From: Reclinomonas americana ATCC 50394
Lineage: Eukaryota; Jakobida; Jakobea; Jakobida
Assembly (NCBI GenBank): GCA_048213135.1
Contig: PS015249.1
Coordinates: forward strand, 26,747-90,746
Length of the DNA stretch: 64,000 bases
Reading direction: 5' to 3'
Under the pieces are notes generated by a model, which saw only the letters and a list, made by a program, of their open reading frames with translations, searched no databases and was not told the origin of the DNA. The stretch's first letter is position 1; each line of letters begins with the position of its first letter. The translations under genes were made by a program, and so were the position numbers. This document shows positions 1 to 11,510 of this stretch, one piece after another.

Positions 1-1
1 G

Positions 2-115
2 CAGACGGACGACGACCCGCCACACTTCTTCACCCAGCTGTTCCACTTGGCCCCGATGGAGGAGAGCTTCGTGGTGACCAACGACATTTTCAAGTTCATC
101 TTTGGCGTCTCGTAA
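2..115 (+). CDS. NTF2-like domain protein, C-terminal end (partial)
   Basis: The window opens inside an exon in frame 2 that reads 37 residues and stops at TAA 113-115. The visible peptide contains FFTQLFHLAP followed by SFVVTNDIFKFIFGV. This matches the last two strands of the NTF2 fold as seen in G3BP-type proteins, where an F-x-Q-x-F-x-L-A-P strand is followed by F-x-V-x-N-D-I-F. Family knowledge: NTF2-like domains dimerise and bind nucleoporin or FG-type peptides, or act as RNA-export or stress-granule adaptors. Here the NTF2 domain would be the extreme C-terminus, unlike G3BP, where it is N-terminal and followed by RNA-binding regions. An NXT1/p15-like or Ran-import NTF2 protein is therefore also possible. 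The 5' part lies outside the window. Confidence 0.5.
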   Translation, partial: QTDDDPPHFFTQLFHLAPMEESFVVTNDIFKFIFGVS

Positions 116-881
116 GAGGAGGGATGGGGGGTGTGGTCTCCGTATGTTTTGTGCGAGAGAAAAAACGAAAGGGCAGAGAGAGAGAGAGAGAGAGAGAGTA
201 AGCAGAAATGAGTGCAGAGAGAGAGAAGGAGGTAGTTAGTGGAATGGAAGCCGCGCGGGGTCTCCCGCGATGTGTGCGGGGGCAACATAGTGAACAATTA
301 GCTGTTTGATATTTCGTCTCTTCATGATTATGTACATGCGTTCGCGTGCTCACTTGACGCGAAGCCCGAGCGTCACGCCACTGTGCTCTTGANNNNNNNN
401 NNNNNNNNNNNNNNNNNNNNNNNNNNNNNNNNNNNNNNNNNNNNNNNNNNNNNNNNNNNNNNNNNNNNNNNNNNNNNNNNNNNNNNNNNNNNNNNNNNNN
501 NNNNNNNNNNNNNNNNNNNNNNNNNNNNNNNNNNNNNNNNNNNNNNNNNNNNNNNNNNNNNNNNNNNNNNNNNNNNNNNNNNNNNNNNNNNNNNNNNNNN
601 NNNNNNNNNNNNNNNNNNNNNNNNNNNNNNNNNNNNNNNNNNNNNNNNNNNNNNNNNNNNNNNNNNNNNNNNNNNNNNNNNNNNNNNNNNNNNNNNNNNN
701 NNNNNNNNNNNNNNNNNNNNNNNNNNNNNNNNNNNNNNNNNNNNNNNNNNNNNNNNNNNNNNNNNNNNNNNNNNNNNNNNNNNNNNNNNNNNNNNNNNNN
801 NNNNNNNNNNNNNNNNNNNNNNNNNNNNNNNNNNNNNNNNNNNNNNNNNNNNNNNNNNNNNNNNNNNNNNNNNNNNNNNNN
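116..881. other. Intergenic stretch with (GA)n and 489-nt assembly gap
   Basis: No gene is visible. There is a (GA)n microsatellite at about 175-198 and a run of N at 393-881. The 3' end of the minus-strand gene that follows must lie in or beyond the gap. Confidence 0.8.
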
Positions 882-3800
882 TTTGTAGTCTCCTGTGCGA
901 GGTGGTGAGGGCGAAAAGCAAGAGAGCACGATTAACGAGGACAGCCAACGGACCTCGTCACTGTGCCTTGGGAGCTGGAGGAAAAACGCGATGGTGAGAA
1001 CGCTGTGCAGAGACAACAGAGTGACGCATCACTCACCTCCGCAGCTGGTCTCGTCGACGGCTCCTGTGAAACAAAACAGAATAAGCACCCTCCTTCCCCA
1101 TCACCACCGCCACCTCACTTACCTCCGTGCCCTGTTTTGGCGGCTGTGCACAAACATAGAGGTCAGCACACCAGCAAAAAAAGGCGACACCCTGACCGGT
1201 GAGCTCACCGTCTTGCTGGCGAACAAGTCGGCTCGCTGGTGCCGCACAATGTTGAGGAGGCGCGCAAACGCAGTGTTGCGGTCGAGATTGAGACGGTCCA
1301 TGAACTCGTCGACGGAGCGGCGCACCGTCTGACCGGGCCTCAGCTCCAGCTCGTGTCGCTGTCCGTCGATGCTCAGCACGATTCGGACGTCGCTCTCGGG
1401 CACGAAGTCCACCAGCACGTCCAAGGACATGAGCGTCTGCCGGGTGTGCAGGAGCGTCAACACAAAGACTGACAAGCGCAGCATCGACAATGAGAGAGTG
1501 TTGGAACATACCGAGCTCGTTTCGCTCGACGAAAGGACGGTGAGAGTGCCGCTCTGAATGATCTGGACGCACGCACGCAAGGAGGCTAGGTGGGTGTGTC
1601 GGCGTGTGAAGTAAAGAGGACAGCGTCACGAAACCTGCTGCGATGATCGCACGCCTTCCAGCGGCTTCATGTTGGCCGTCTGCACATCCCGCCACCGTCG
1701 TGAGTCAAGCAGCCACTCACTGTCATCACCACAAGAGAGACGATTTACCTGAGGATCCAGATCGGCCGGCCGCTGGGAGCGCACTGCTGCGAGGAGCGGG
1801 TGGTACAGCGAAGGGGCGGTGGAGTGCGCCATCATGAACTCGCGCAACGACTCGGCCACGGTGCGACCGGTGTGCAACACGATGTCGGAGCGCACGCCTT
1901 GGACCTGGAGCGAGGGCACAATGAAAAAAAAAGCGTGGACGATGAAACAGAGAACAGATCGACGCACAAGCATGTACACGGGCAAATCACGCGTGGGGAC
2001 AATGTGTGCCACCTGCTCCAGCTCACGCTCGGCAGCGGCCCTTTCGCGCGCACGGTCCTCGACAATACGGGCATAGTTGGCAGGCGGTATCCGCTTGTGT
2101 GCCGAGCTTGCCAACTGCAGGCACGTGAGCCCGCACACACACAAACGAGACAATGCACACTCGAACGCACCATCGACGGTGTCAAAAACAGCAGCTCGGG
2201 GTGGCGACTGGCGGTGGCGTCGAGCAGCGTCTCGAAGCTCGACTGCGGCAGCCCATGGAGCTTGATAAATCGTCGGAGGGTGTCGGCCAGTGGCACTCCC
2301 GCCGGCAGCTTCAGCTCCACTCGCCGCTCACTGCCCTCCAGGGTGATCCACACGGAGCACGACACTGGCGGTGCCACGTGCGCCACCTCGTCGAGAACCT
2401 GGTAAGCGAGGCATCAGTAAGGAGCAGCAGCGAATTCGTGGAGTGGGCAATGGTTATATAACGCACCGCCGATCGACTCGAGGTCTTCGGCAGCGACGAC
2501 GGCACTGGCGCCACGGCAGCGCCAACATTGGTCGGCGGCGACGAGAATGGCTCGTCGCTCACAGGGGCAGTCTCCTGCGCGGCTGGCTCAGGGGCAGGCG
2601 TCGTCGTCACCGGGAGGCTGGGGCTCTCGATGGGCGTGGGTACAGGCGCAAATGTCGGTCCCTCCTCACGCTCGACAGTGTTGGAGGTTGTGGGCGACGG
2701 TGCAGGTGGTGCGGCCACTGGTGCGGCAATCGGTGGCGCAACCACCGGCGACATGGGCGGTGAGGACCATGGCGCGCCCGGTACCGGCGACTGTTGTGAG
2801 TGCGGCGTGAAAGCACTCTCCACAGCAATCTGCTCCACGTGGAAGAGGTCGCTGGTGGAGAGCATGCGGCGCGCGGCGATCAGCGGATCGATCGACTGGC
2901 GTGCCCGCTCCGCAGAAGGTGACGTTGTGGCTGCGTCCTCGTGCTGCCGCTGCTGCTGTTCTTGTTGTTGATTGTGGCGGTGTGACGAGTCAGACATGTG
3001 AAACCGCATCTGTTGCAGCACCTCCGAGAGGAAGCGCGAGTCGAGTTGATGGGCAGCCAGAAAACGCTGAGCGGCATCGCTGAGTGGTTCGTGTGGGTGC
3101 ACATCGAACGGCAGCATGCGGTGCTCCAGGAGGAGGTAGCCGGAGACGTACTCGGCGGATGCCACGTGCTCCGAAGTCGCTGAAGATGGAGCATTGATGG
3201 CTTCGGCTGCTGGCACGTCGTCGTTCACAGTAGCCGACGCCGAAGTATCAAAGAATACCTCGTCCGCATGATCAACACCGTGCTCCTCTCCAGCGCCAGC
3301 ACCGACGCTCCACAGAGAATCGCCAACCGGGTCCGCAGAGGCCTCGTCGAGGGATGTCGCAGCAGCGGCAGCCACAGTCTCAGTGGCACCAGCACCGAGA
3401 GCGTCGACGCTCCACAGAGAATCGCCAACCGGGTCCACCGAGCGCTCGTCGAAGGATGACGCAGTGGCAGCCGCAGTCTCAGTGGCACCAGCACCGAGAG
3501 CATCGACGCTCCACAGAGAATCGCCAACCGGGTCCGCTGAGGCCTCGTCGAAGGATGACGCAGCGGCAGACGCAGTCTCAGTGGCACCAGCACCGAGAGC
3601 ATCGACGCTCCCCACAGCCTCGTCAATCGGGTTCGTTGAGGCCTCGACAAAGGATGTGGAAGCATCTGCTCCCTCAGTGGCGACAGCACCGAGAGCTTCG
3701 CTCCTTGCAGAACCGCCAACAGGGTCCGTTGTGGCCTCGTCAGAGACTGGTGACTCCGCGAATGCTGCTGTCGCAGCGGCAACCGAGTGCTGTTGCTACA

Positions 3801-4228
3801 CACACAAAGACGACACAGATCAGCTTGTGCTGAACAGGCGACAACCGCGTGTCGAGAGAGAGGAACTCACAGTGCGCTCCTCGCTCATACTCACAGGCTG
3901 CTCGAAAACATTCACCACATGAGATCACTGCAACACCATCACTTACACGCGCACACACACATACATACCACTGACTGCACACACACATGAGAAGAACGGG
4001 TGCGAGTGAGCAACAGAGCACAAAAGCAAGGACGCGCATGATTGACAACTCACCAGTGCGAATCCCGCCTCCACGAGCTGATCACAGACACAGTCAAGTC
4101 AGCAGAGAGCACTCGCTCTGTGTGTATGTGTGTGTGCGTGTGTGTGTGTGTGTGTGTGTCTCTCACACACACACTCTCACAATCTCCTCCTCTCTCTCTC
4201 ACACACACTCTCTCTCACACACACCTCT

Positions 4229-4278
<50 letters not shown>

Positions 4279-4631
4279 GCAAACACAATCACTGACCTTG
4301 TTGTAGAGCGCGCGAACAACACTCTGTGCATAAAGCACGCACAAGTCAGCACCTTCCCCCTCTTGTCTCTCTTTCTCTCTCTTGCACTCACCTCTCGTTC
4401 ACTCGGCTGCACGGTGCTCTCTCGCGCGACGGCCTCGCTCAGTCGCTCTCCCTTGCGCACAAGCAGCAGCAGTGGTGTTCCCGCCATTGTGTCGACGACA
4501 ATGCGCGTGGTGATGGGAGAGGTGAGCTCATCGAGTGCTCGGTGATCGGCTTGTGTGGCGGAGGCGGTGAGTGAGAGGAGAGTGAGGAGAAGGAACAAGA
4601 GGATGGGGAAGAGAGGCGGGGTTTCTCTCAT
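882..4631 (-). CDS. Secreted protein with five beta-grasp-like repeats (3' end in gap)
   Basis: ATG at 4629-4631 begins an N-terminus (MRETPPLF, then a Leu-rich core ending in TASA) that looks like a cleaved signal peptide. Exons that keep phase 0 throughout: 4392-4631, about 4294-4321 (27 nt, coding SVVRALYNK), 4054-4077 (24 nt), 3871-3897 (27 nt), 2467-3795, 2171-2398, 1968-2114, 1749-1904, 1635-1679, 1512-1562, 1209-1436, 1037-1063 (27 nt), then an open exon from 974 into the gap. A ~60-residue unit recurs five times: a beta-hairpin, then G-x-x-(L/V)-x-x-(A/S)-(V/L)-x-x-F and a helix ending LL-x-x-V-R. Examples are VRIVLSIDGQRHELELRPGQ (about residue 770) and VWITLEGSERRVELKLPAG (about 565). 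The fourth copy is split by an intron. The large exon also holds an acidic 33-residue repeat, a Gln/His tract and a Pro-rich stretch. I do not recognise the family. The fold is inferred from the pattern only; the function is unknown. Confidence 0.75.
3311..3700 (-). repeat. Coding tandem repeat, ~99-102 bp units
   Basis: About 3.5 copies of a 33-34-codon unit lie inside the large exon. Near-identical copies begin at 3311, 3413 and 3512, with a degenerate copy near 3608. The encoded unit contains GDSLWSVDALGAGATET followed by an Ala-rich stretch and SSFDEAS. It is acidic and probably disordered. High identity between copies suggests recent expansion. Confidence 0.85.
4126..4278. repeat. (GT)n and (CT)n microsatellites in an intron
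   Basis: A GT/TG run at about 4126-4160 is followed by CA and CT runs to about 4276. These lie in the intron between the 27-nt exon near 4300 and the 24-nt exon at 4054-4077. Confidence 0.9.
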
Positions 4632-5459
4632 GGTGAGAGGAATACTGGTGTTGGTTGATTGGAATGTCAAGTGCATTCACGACCAGATTCAAGGCGCCTT
4701 GATGACAGCAGCCAGCAGTCAATAGAAAGACACCAGCCTTGACGACAGCAGTGGTGCCACGAGTTCGAGTGTTGTGCGATATCGCGATCGATTTGGATCC
4801 GGATCGCGCGCGATTCAACGCAAGCAGCAAGAACGTCGACTGATGTTGCAGAGCGACATGATTGAACAGTGGACTGGCTCCACGACTTCGTGTATATTCG
4901 ACCGTCGTGAAAAGAGCAAGCTGCAAAACAGTGCAAAACCGGGTCCGGAAATCGATATCAATGTCAGGATCACTGCGTTCGAGAAGTCGGACTCTTTCGT
5001 GGCACCGCGCCATTCAGTGCACTGGGTCNNNNNNNNNNNNNNNNNNNNAGAACAACGTGCTAGCTGCTGATCCCGACTAAGTCGAAGCACCGAGAGCGAA
5101 CATACGCAGCGGACGTATTCGAGAAACCAACGCCAGAGTTCGCCTTCACCGCACTTCGCTTCACTGATCATGATTTTTTCATATGCATCATTTTCTTTTT
5201 CGTTTCATAACCCCACGCAGTGACAGCAGGAAGCAGCAGTGTCGGTCCACATAACACACACGCACACAAAATGTCATTGGATCTCGCGGAGATGGAGGAG
5301 TCGGGATGTGAGATACAGATATCGATAGATAGACAGGGAGAGGGAGAGGGAGGAGGAGAGGAAGCGAGAGAGGACGGGCAACACCAGCACAAACAATCAC
5401 TCTACCACGTCCCCATACTGAGCACCGTTGTCGGTTCCTCCTCCGCCGTCGCCTCCTGC
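4632..5459. other. Intergenic region
   Basis: Lies between the start of the repeated-domain gene and the stop of the next minus-strand gene. It holds a 20-N gap at 5029-5048. It should contain the promoter and 5' UTR of the left gene. I see no recognisable core promoter element and no coding exon. Confidence 0.6.
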
Positions 5460-8087
5460 TCAGTAGATTTCGCAGAAGGTGCCAGTGGCGGGCGGCTGGC
5501 AGATGCAAGCGCCCGTGACCAAGTCGCACGTGCCGTGGCCGTGGCAGGTCTCCACCGGGCGACACTCGCAGTGCGGGCCGCCAATGCCCGGCCAGCACTG
5601 GCACTGACCACCCACGCAGCCACTCGAGTTGTTCTGGCCGTTGCAATCTGTGCGCGCACGCAAAGTAAGTCGATCGGAAACACTCGCCGCAAGAAGCACA
5701 CACTGAACGATGACGCACCATTGATCGTCTGGCAATTTGGCGTCAGAATCGGTCCCTGAGGCACGCACACCTCAATCTCCAGCTCAAAGTAGTCAATGTT
5801 GGTGTCATCTGTGAGCAGAAAGTGAGCACCACCTCCGCCACCGAGTGACACGAAGATACGTACCCTCGACGTAGATGTCCAGCCGCTTCTGCGCCTTGAT
5901 GAGGTCGAGAACTGTGGCGTACGGGCTGGCCACTGGCGTTGTGATCGGCACCGTGGCAAGGTCAATGACGAACGAGAAGCCATTCGGGTAGTTGGCCGTG
6001 GTCCACAGGTTCGGGCGCAGGCATGTGGGGCTCTGTGGTCAGAGAGGAATGGTGAGCAACCAACAACTCATTTGCAAGAACTACGGAGACGACTGCAGGG
6101 TACGTACGCCGTTGCCGAAGCAGGAACTTCCCGCCGCAATGCGCTGTCCGAGGTTGTCAAAGGCCATGAAGGCGATGGCGTCGTTGCTTGGGTTGTCGGG
6201 CACTGCACGACGAGCGCAATTAGTGACTGAAAACAGCACATGATGGTGTTGACGACTCTCCGGACGCAACGAGGCTTGGCGACGAAGCGAAGCTTGGCCG
6301 AGTTGATGTTGTTCGGCAGGTTGAGGAACGAGTCCGCAAGGCTGGCGTTGACAGTGGTGGAGTCGAACGGCTTTTGCGGCGCAGCGCCATTGGCAATGAG
6401 CCAGGCCGTGAGACTCGGGCTCGGCGAGGTGGGCTCCGTGGTGCCCGCAAAGTTATCCTTGATGCCGTGCAGCGTGAATGTCGACTGGCATGGCGCGCAC
6501 TGTGGTCATGGATACAGAGGGAGACGGTGAGTGAGAGAGGCAAAAATCAACATTACATGCCTGCGCAGCAACGCAACGCGAGTGAAAATCAGCTCCGCGT
6601 AATCGCATGCCGTGTCATCTTGCACCACGATCTGCACACGCAGACAGTCGATCAGAACTCCACCAATTTGCAACATATGGCTCACCCTGCCACGCACGCA
6701 CCGACAAGTTGCGATACGTGTCAATGGCGGCAATCAGCGACTGATACGACTGCGGACCGATCGGCAACTTGTCCAGGTCGAACTATGATGCATGCCTCGC
6801 ACAGTAAGCAATCGAGCAACCGCACGTAGACACGCAAAGAGAGATAAAAAGACACTCACCGAGAAGAGCTGACCAAGCGGGGGGATTTGCGAGCTCGACC
6901 AAGTGCCAAAGAGATCCAGCGCGTAGCCGAAACCGAGGCCAAACGGCAGCGACCACACACCGACCAGCGTGAAGCCGTTGTAGACTCGCAGACTGATCGT
7001 GTCGTTCGTCGACAAGTTCTGGTACGGCTTGCAACGCGTGTTGAGTGTGGCACTCGTGACCGCTCCGCCGCCCGACGGCAGCGTGAAGGTGGTGGTGAGG
7101 AAGTTGTCCAGCGGCAGCGCCTGATCCCACTGACGCGAATGCGGGAACGGACTGACAGAGGCGGACAGGGCGGGCGACGGGGTGGTGGGTCCGTCCAGCG
7201 GCAGCGCGAAGAAGTCCTTCACACCTTGCAGCAGTGTCGAGGTCGTGCAGAAGAGAGCCGGCGGGCACTGTTGGAGAGAGAGGCGGGAAGTGAGTGAGTG
7301 GGCGAGCAAAGGAGCGTAGGGAAGAGAAACAACAGCTGACCGTCTGGTTGCAGTTGGCTCCACATTGGCCGTTCTGTGATTGTGGGTGCATGTGAGAGAG
7401 GGAGGAAGGGCAAGCAGGACAGTGACTGCAACGCACCACACAAATCTCGCAGTGCGTACCGGTCCACGTGTTCGTGTTGCTATAGTATGGAGTGCACGTG
7501 AGCAGAGGAGTGGAGGAGGGGGACGAGGACTGAAGGAGTGCCGGTACTTACCAGTTGCACGAGCCATTGGAATTGCAGGTGCCATGACCGCTGCACGACT
7601 CGACGGGGCGGCACTGGCAGTTGGGTCCTGTGGAATGGCGAGGTGAGTATGGCACAAAGGAGTGTGCACTCTATAATATAGAAGTGAACAGAATTGCAGA
7701 AAATCAGAAGCAAAACTGGAGGGAATCAGCGGACCGAACACAAACTTATTGCGTCGTCTCTCTCGCAACACACATGCAGAAGGAAGGGCACCACGAGTGC
7801 AGAGGAGAGCAGCGGTGTGGATGCACTGAGTGGTGTCTACACAGACATGATGGTCACTGCCCCGCGATTCTCTCTGCATGATATGCCATTGCAACTGCTG
7901 AGTATCACGACGCACCATCAATGCCGGCGTAGCACACACACTTGTGGGTAATCTGGTCGCAGTAGCCGCTCGTTTGGCCCAAGTGGAAGTTGCAGTCGGC
8001 ATTGTACACACATGGTCCGCCGCTGGCCTGCGCAGAGTGCGCACAGGCGATCACGACAAGCAGGGCGAGGATGAGGACGAGCTTCAT
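5460..8087 (-). CDS. Secreted Cys-rich/EGF-like protein with duplicated beta-sandwich-like unit
   Basis: Twelve exons join in frame: 7916-8087, 7552-7627, 7437-7479, 7341-7373, 6860-7267, 6686-6782, 6578-6618, 6271-6499, 6108-6202, 5864-6032, 5719-5808 and 5460-5647, giving 546 residues. Residues 1-21 (MKLVLILALLVVIACAHSAQA) are a signal peptide, so the protein is secreted. Short EGF/laminin-type Cys modules follow, with CRPVESCSGHGTC near the N-terminus and the related CRPVETCHGHGTC near the C-terminus. Between them are two copies of a ~160-residue unit. Copy 1 has TLLQGVKDFF, PSPALSA, NDTISLRVY and DDTACDYAEL. Copy 2 has TLHGIKDNF, PSPSLTA, NDAIAFMAF and DDTNIDYFEL. No membrane anchor is seen, so it is probably an extracellular matrix or adhesion protein. 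The splice joining 6686 to 6618 is the least certain: it uses an AAG acceptor. Confidence 0.85.
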
Positions 8088-9531
8088 GGTGGTGGGTCTA
8101 TCGTTGAGTGGCGGCAAGGAGTGGCAGTACGGGGAGGTGGTCTGTGCTCCGTAGGAGGAAGCGAATAGTGAGAAAGAATCGATTTGGCGCCAACGAAGGC
8201 GGCGCGCGCGCACAAAGCAGATTCTTACAATTGGGCAGCCGCCTGCATGCGCAGGGAATCGGACAGCTGCGACCTCGCCGTGCCGCCGCAGCCGTGGCGC
8301 CAAACGGCGATGGTGCGGATATATGGAGAATCGTGAGCATGAAGGGGGAGGGCAATCAAAGTGTGCGCGGACCACTCGAGCAGCAGCGAGTGGATTACCG
8401 AGTGACTGTTCACGCACAAGTGAGTGGCGGGGACGGGGTGAACTTCCCTCGCGACCACGCGACAAACCTTCGATTCCGGCGGATAAGTGCAGTGCATACA
8501 TCATCGTCCGCATCCATGAGCGCCTGCCTGGACTGCCTGCATGCAGTGCGGCGTCTCGAGTCGCGAATGGTCACCACCTTGCTGATAATAATGCCGAGAT
8601 ACAGGAGAGATGCTGACCAGTGTGTGTGTGTTGCATGTCGGGCGCACCGTGAAGTGAGCGTCAAGCACGGCAGTGGAAACGCGCACACGCTGCTGCAGGG
8701 AGGGTGGTGGGAGAGGAGGTGAGGAGATTCCACTTGTAGGAGCGGGAAAAGGATGAATGAAGGAGCATGAAAAACAAGTGAGATTGCTGCTCACTTGACA
8801 AACAGGTAGCTGGTGGTGCGACGCCGAGTCCAGCTGGCTCGGGGCTGGGAGATTCGACTGGCTGCGGCAGTGGGATGCATGGTGGGGTGCGTGGACATGC
8901 AGTTCGCCACGATTCCCTCTGCACATATCGGAAGGGCATTTTGTTCGCTGCGTGGTGCATGGGCAGTGAGCGGGTGGTGGTGATAGTGCCGGCGAAGAGA
9001 TTGGCAGGTGACGGCAGCGAGAGTCGCATGTCATCATCAGCATCATTCACAATGCATGCATTCTCTCGCGATCGAAATTGGCTGTCGTGTGCATGCGCAG
9101 TACGCCAGCACGCACCGTGTTTGCAGAGGCTGCGAGGATGTGCACACTGACGAACGTGTCGGAGTGCGTGGCGCCCACGGCGAAGGTGGAGCACACACAT
9201 GCCTCACTTGTCCATCGTCCACAGTCAGCGGTTTCCCGTGTCACACAGACTCACTCACACACACGCACACACACGCACACACGGATGGTGGCATGTCGTT
9301 GAGCACGCCCAGCGGCACTGTTTTGCAGGTTTCGAAGATTGATTTTCAAGTTTTGCTTTGTTCGTCGATCACTGATCCAAGAGCAATCAGCCACAGCTCA
9401 CTCCATTCTCTGTGCACATCATGCCGTGAACCTGCACAATGACTTTTGCCACTCACGACAACAGCAGATCGTGCTTTCTTGCTCGCTGTGCTCAGCGGCC
9501 CGTTGCATCCGTTACTAGACGTTATCAAGTC
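8088..9531. other. Intergenic region, no gene seen
   Basis: About 1.4 kb upstream of the EGF-like gene and upstream of the tRNA. There is a CA-rich run near 9240-9285. Open frames here are short, overlapping and lack domain-like composition or sensible splice sites. It should hold the promoter of the EGF-like gene. Confidence 0.6.
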
Positions 9532-9603
9532 GGGCGGTTGGTTTAGTGGTATAACGCATCCTTCGCATGGCTGAGGTCGGGGGTTCGATTCCCCCACCGT
9601 CCA
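9532..9603 (+). tRNA. tRNA-Ala: tRNA-Ala (anticodon CGC)
   Basis: A 72-nt cloverleaf folds by eye. The acceptor stem 9532-9538 (GGGCGGT) pairs with 9596-9602 (ACCGTCC), discriminator A at 9603. The D arm is GTTTAGTGGTATAAC at 9541-9555. The anticodon loop TTCGCAT is at 9562-9568 with anticodon CGC at 9564-9566. The T arm is GGGGG-TTCGATT-CCCCC at 9579-9595. Position 3 is G and position 70 is T, giving the G3:U70 wobble that is the universal alanine identity element, which supports the anticodon reading GCG codons. One anticodon-stem position (29:41, T/C) is mismatched. There is no intron and no encoded CCA. Confidence 0.93.
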
Positions 9604-9606
9604 CTG

Positions 9607-9625
9607 TTTTTTGATTTTTTTTTTT
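9607..9625 (+). terminator. RNA polymerase III terminator
   Basis: Two runs of T (6 and 11) separated by GA begin four bases after the tRNA. This is the usual pol III stop signal. Confidence 0.85.
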
Positions 9626-9782
9626 ACTCGTTCATTCTCTTTTTCCACACGGACTCCAACGAGCGCAGAGCATGGCCTTCCACTATGCTCAACACATGGA
9701 AGATAATAAAGAACACAATCTGTCTTTACTTGTCCGTCGACGTTTGGTTTCTTTTCTCTTCTTCTTTCTCTCATTGTGAGAC

Positions 9783-10173
9783 ATGGAGCTTCCTCTGGAG
9801 CAAATCTATCGCATTCTCGACCTGGATGGGCACGGGCGCATCACCCCCAAGACACTGCAGACGATTCTGCGTCGACTTGGCAAGCCAGTGACACTGGTGA
9901 GCATAATGTGGGGTGTTGCGCGCCTTTTTATGTGTGTGTGTGTGTTGACTCTCTCTGTGTGTATGTGTCTGGGAACGCACAGGCACAGGCAAAGGAGATT
10001 GTGTGGGAGAACGACTCCAAGGCACGCGAGTACATTGACTTTGACTCGTTTGAGTATGCCATTCGACAGGTGCGCGAGAGTCACTCTCCTTCACTCATCT
10101 CTCCCTCTCTCTCTCACACACTCATACACACATATACATGCTTGCTCACTCGCTCAGTCACTGCATGACGTCA

Positions 10174-10268
<95 letters not shown>

Positions 10269-10696
10269 TGTCTCTCTTCCTGTCTCTCACCCCGTTTTCT
10301 CACTCTCCCCATTCACTCTTCCTCATTCTCCCTCACTCATTCACTCACTGCAATCATCTCTTGTCTTCCTCCTCCTTCTCCCTTCCTTGCCTCTCTTTCC
10401 TCCTATCGCTCACTCTCTCTTTCCTCATCTCCCAGGCCGTTGAGGACGACTCGGGCACCGTGCCCCACTTCTTCCTCACTCTCGCCGACTGGATCGAGTT
10501 TGATCGCGAGGTCACCGGTCGTGTGAGCGTCGACGAGCTGGTTTACATTATCAGTCGGTGAGTGAGCGAGTGTTGTCGAAGCTCGTCCATTGCATGTTGT
10601 TGTTAGGGGGAGGTAGCGAGTGACACAGAGCGAATGCGTGCATGTTGTTAGGAGCAAGAGGCTGAGAGCAGAAATCAGAGAGCGAGCGAGCGAGCG

Positions 10697-10748
<52 letters not shown>

Positions 10749-10809
10749 AGAGAGTACACACTACTACTACTACTACGCAGAGAGTACGAAGACGTAGGAA
10801 GGGAAGGGA

Positions 10810-10860
<51 letters not shown>

Positions 10861-11432
10861 GTAGTAGGTCGGTACACTACTACNNNNNNNNNNNNNNNNN
10901 NNNNNNNNNNNNNNNNNNNNNNNNNNNNNNNNNNNNNNNNNNNNNNNNNNNNNNNNNNNNNNNNNNNNNNNNNNNNNNNNNNNNNNNNNNNNNNNNNNNN
11001 NNNNNNNNNNNNNNNNNNNNNNNNNNNNNNNNNNNNNNNNNNNNNNNNNNNNNNNNNNNNNNNNNNNNNNNNNNNNNNNNNNNNNNNNNNNNNNNNNNNN
11101 NNNNNNNNNNNNNNNNNNNNNNNNNNNNNNNNNNNNNNNNNNNNNNNNNNNNNNNNNNNNNNNNNNNNNNNNNNNNNNNNNNNNNNNNNNNNNNNNNNNN
11201 NNNNNNNNNNNNNNNNNNNNNNNNNNNNNNNNNNNNNNNNNNNNNNNNNNNNNNNNNNNNNNNNNNNNNNNNNNNNNNNNNNNNNNNNNNNNNNNNNNNN
11301 NNNNNNNNNNNNNNNNNNNNNNNNNNNNNNNNNNNNNNNNNNNNNNNNNNNNNNNNNNNNNNNNNNNNNNNNNNNNNNNNNNNNNNNNNNNNNNNNNNNN
11401 NNNNNNNNNNNNCGTACGACGTACGACGACGA

Positions 11433-11510
<78 letters not shown>

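Noticed and set aside
8661-9200. 179-codon minus-strand open frame in the intergenic region
   Set aside because: His/Cys/Pro-rich shadow composition, no homology recognised, no splice sites joining it to neighbours.
9240-9290. CA-repeat as possible CRISPR-like or regulatory array
   Set aside because: A simple (CA)n microsatellite without unique spacers; the window is eukaryotic nuclear DNA.
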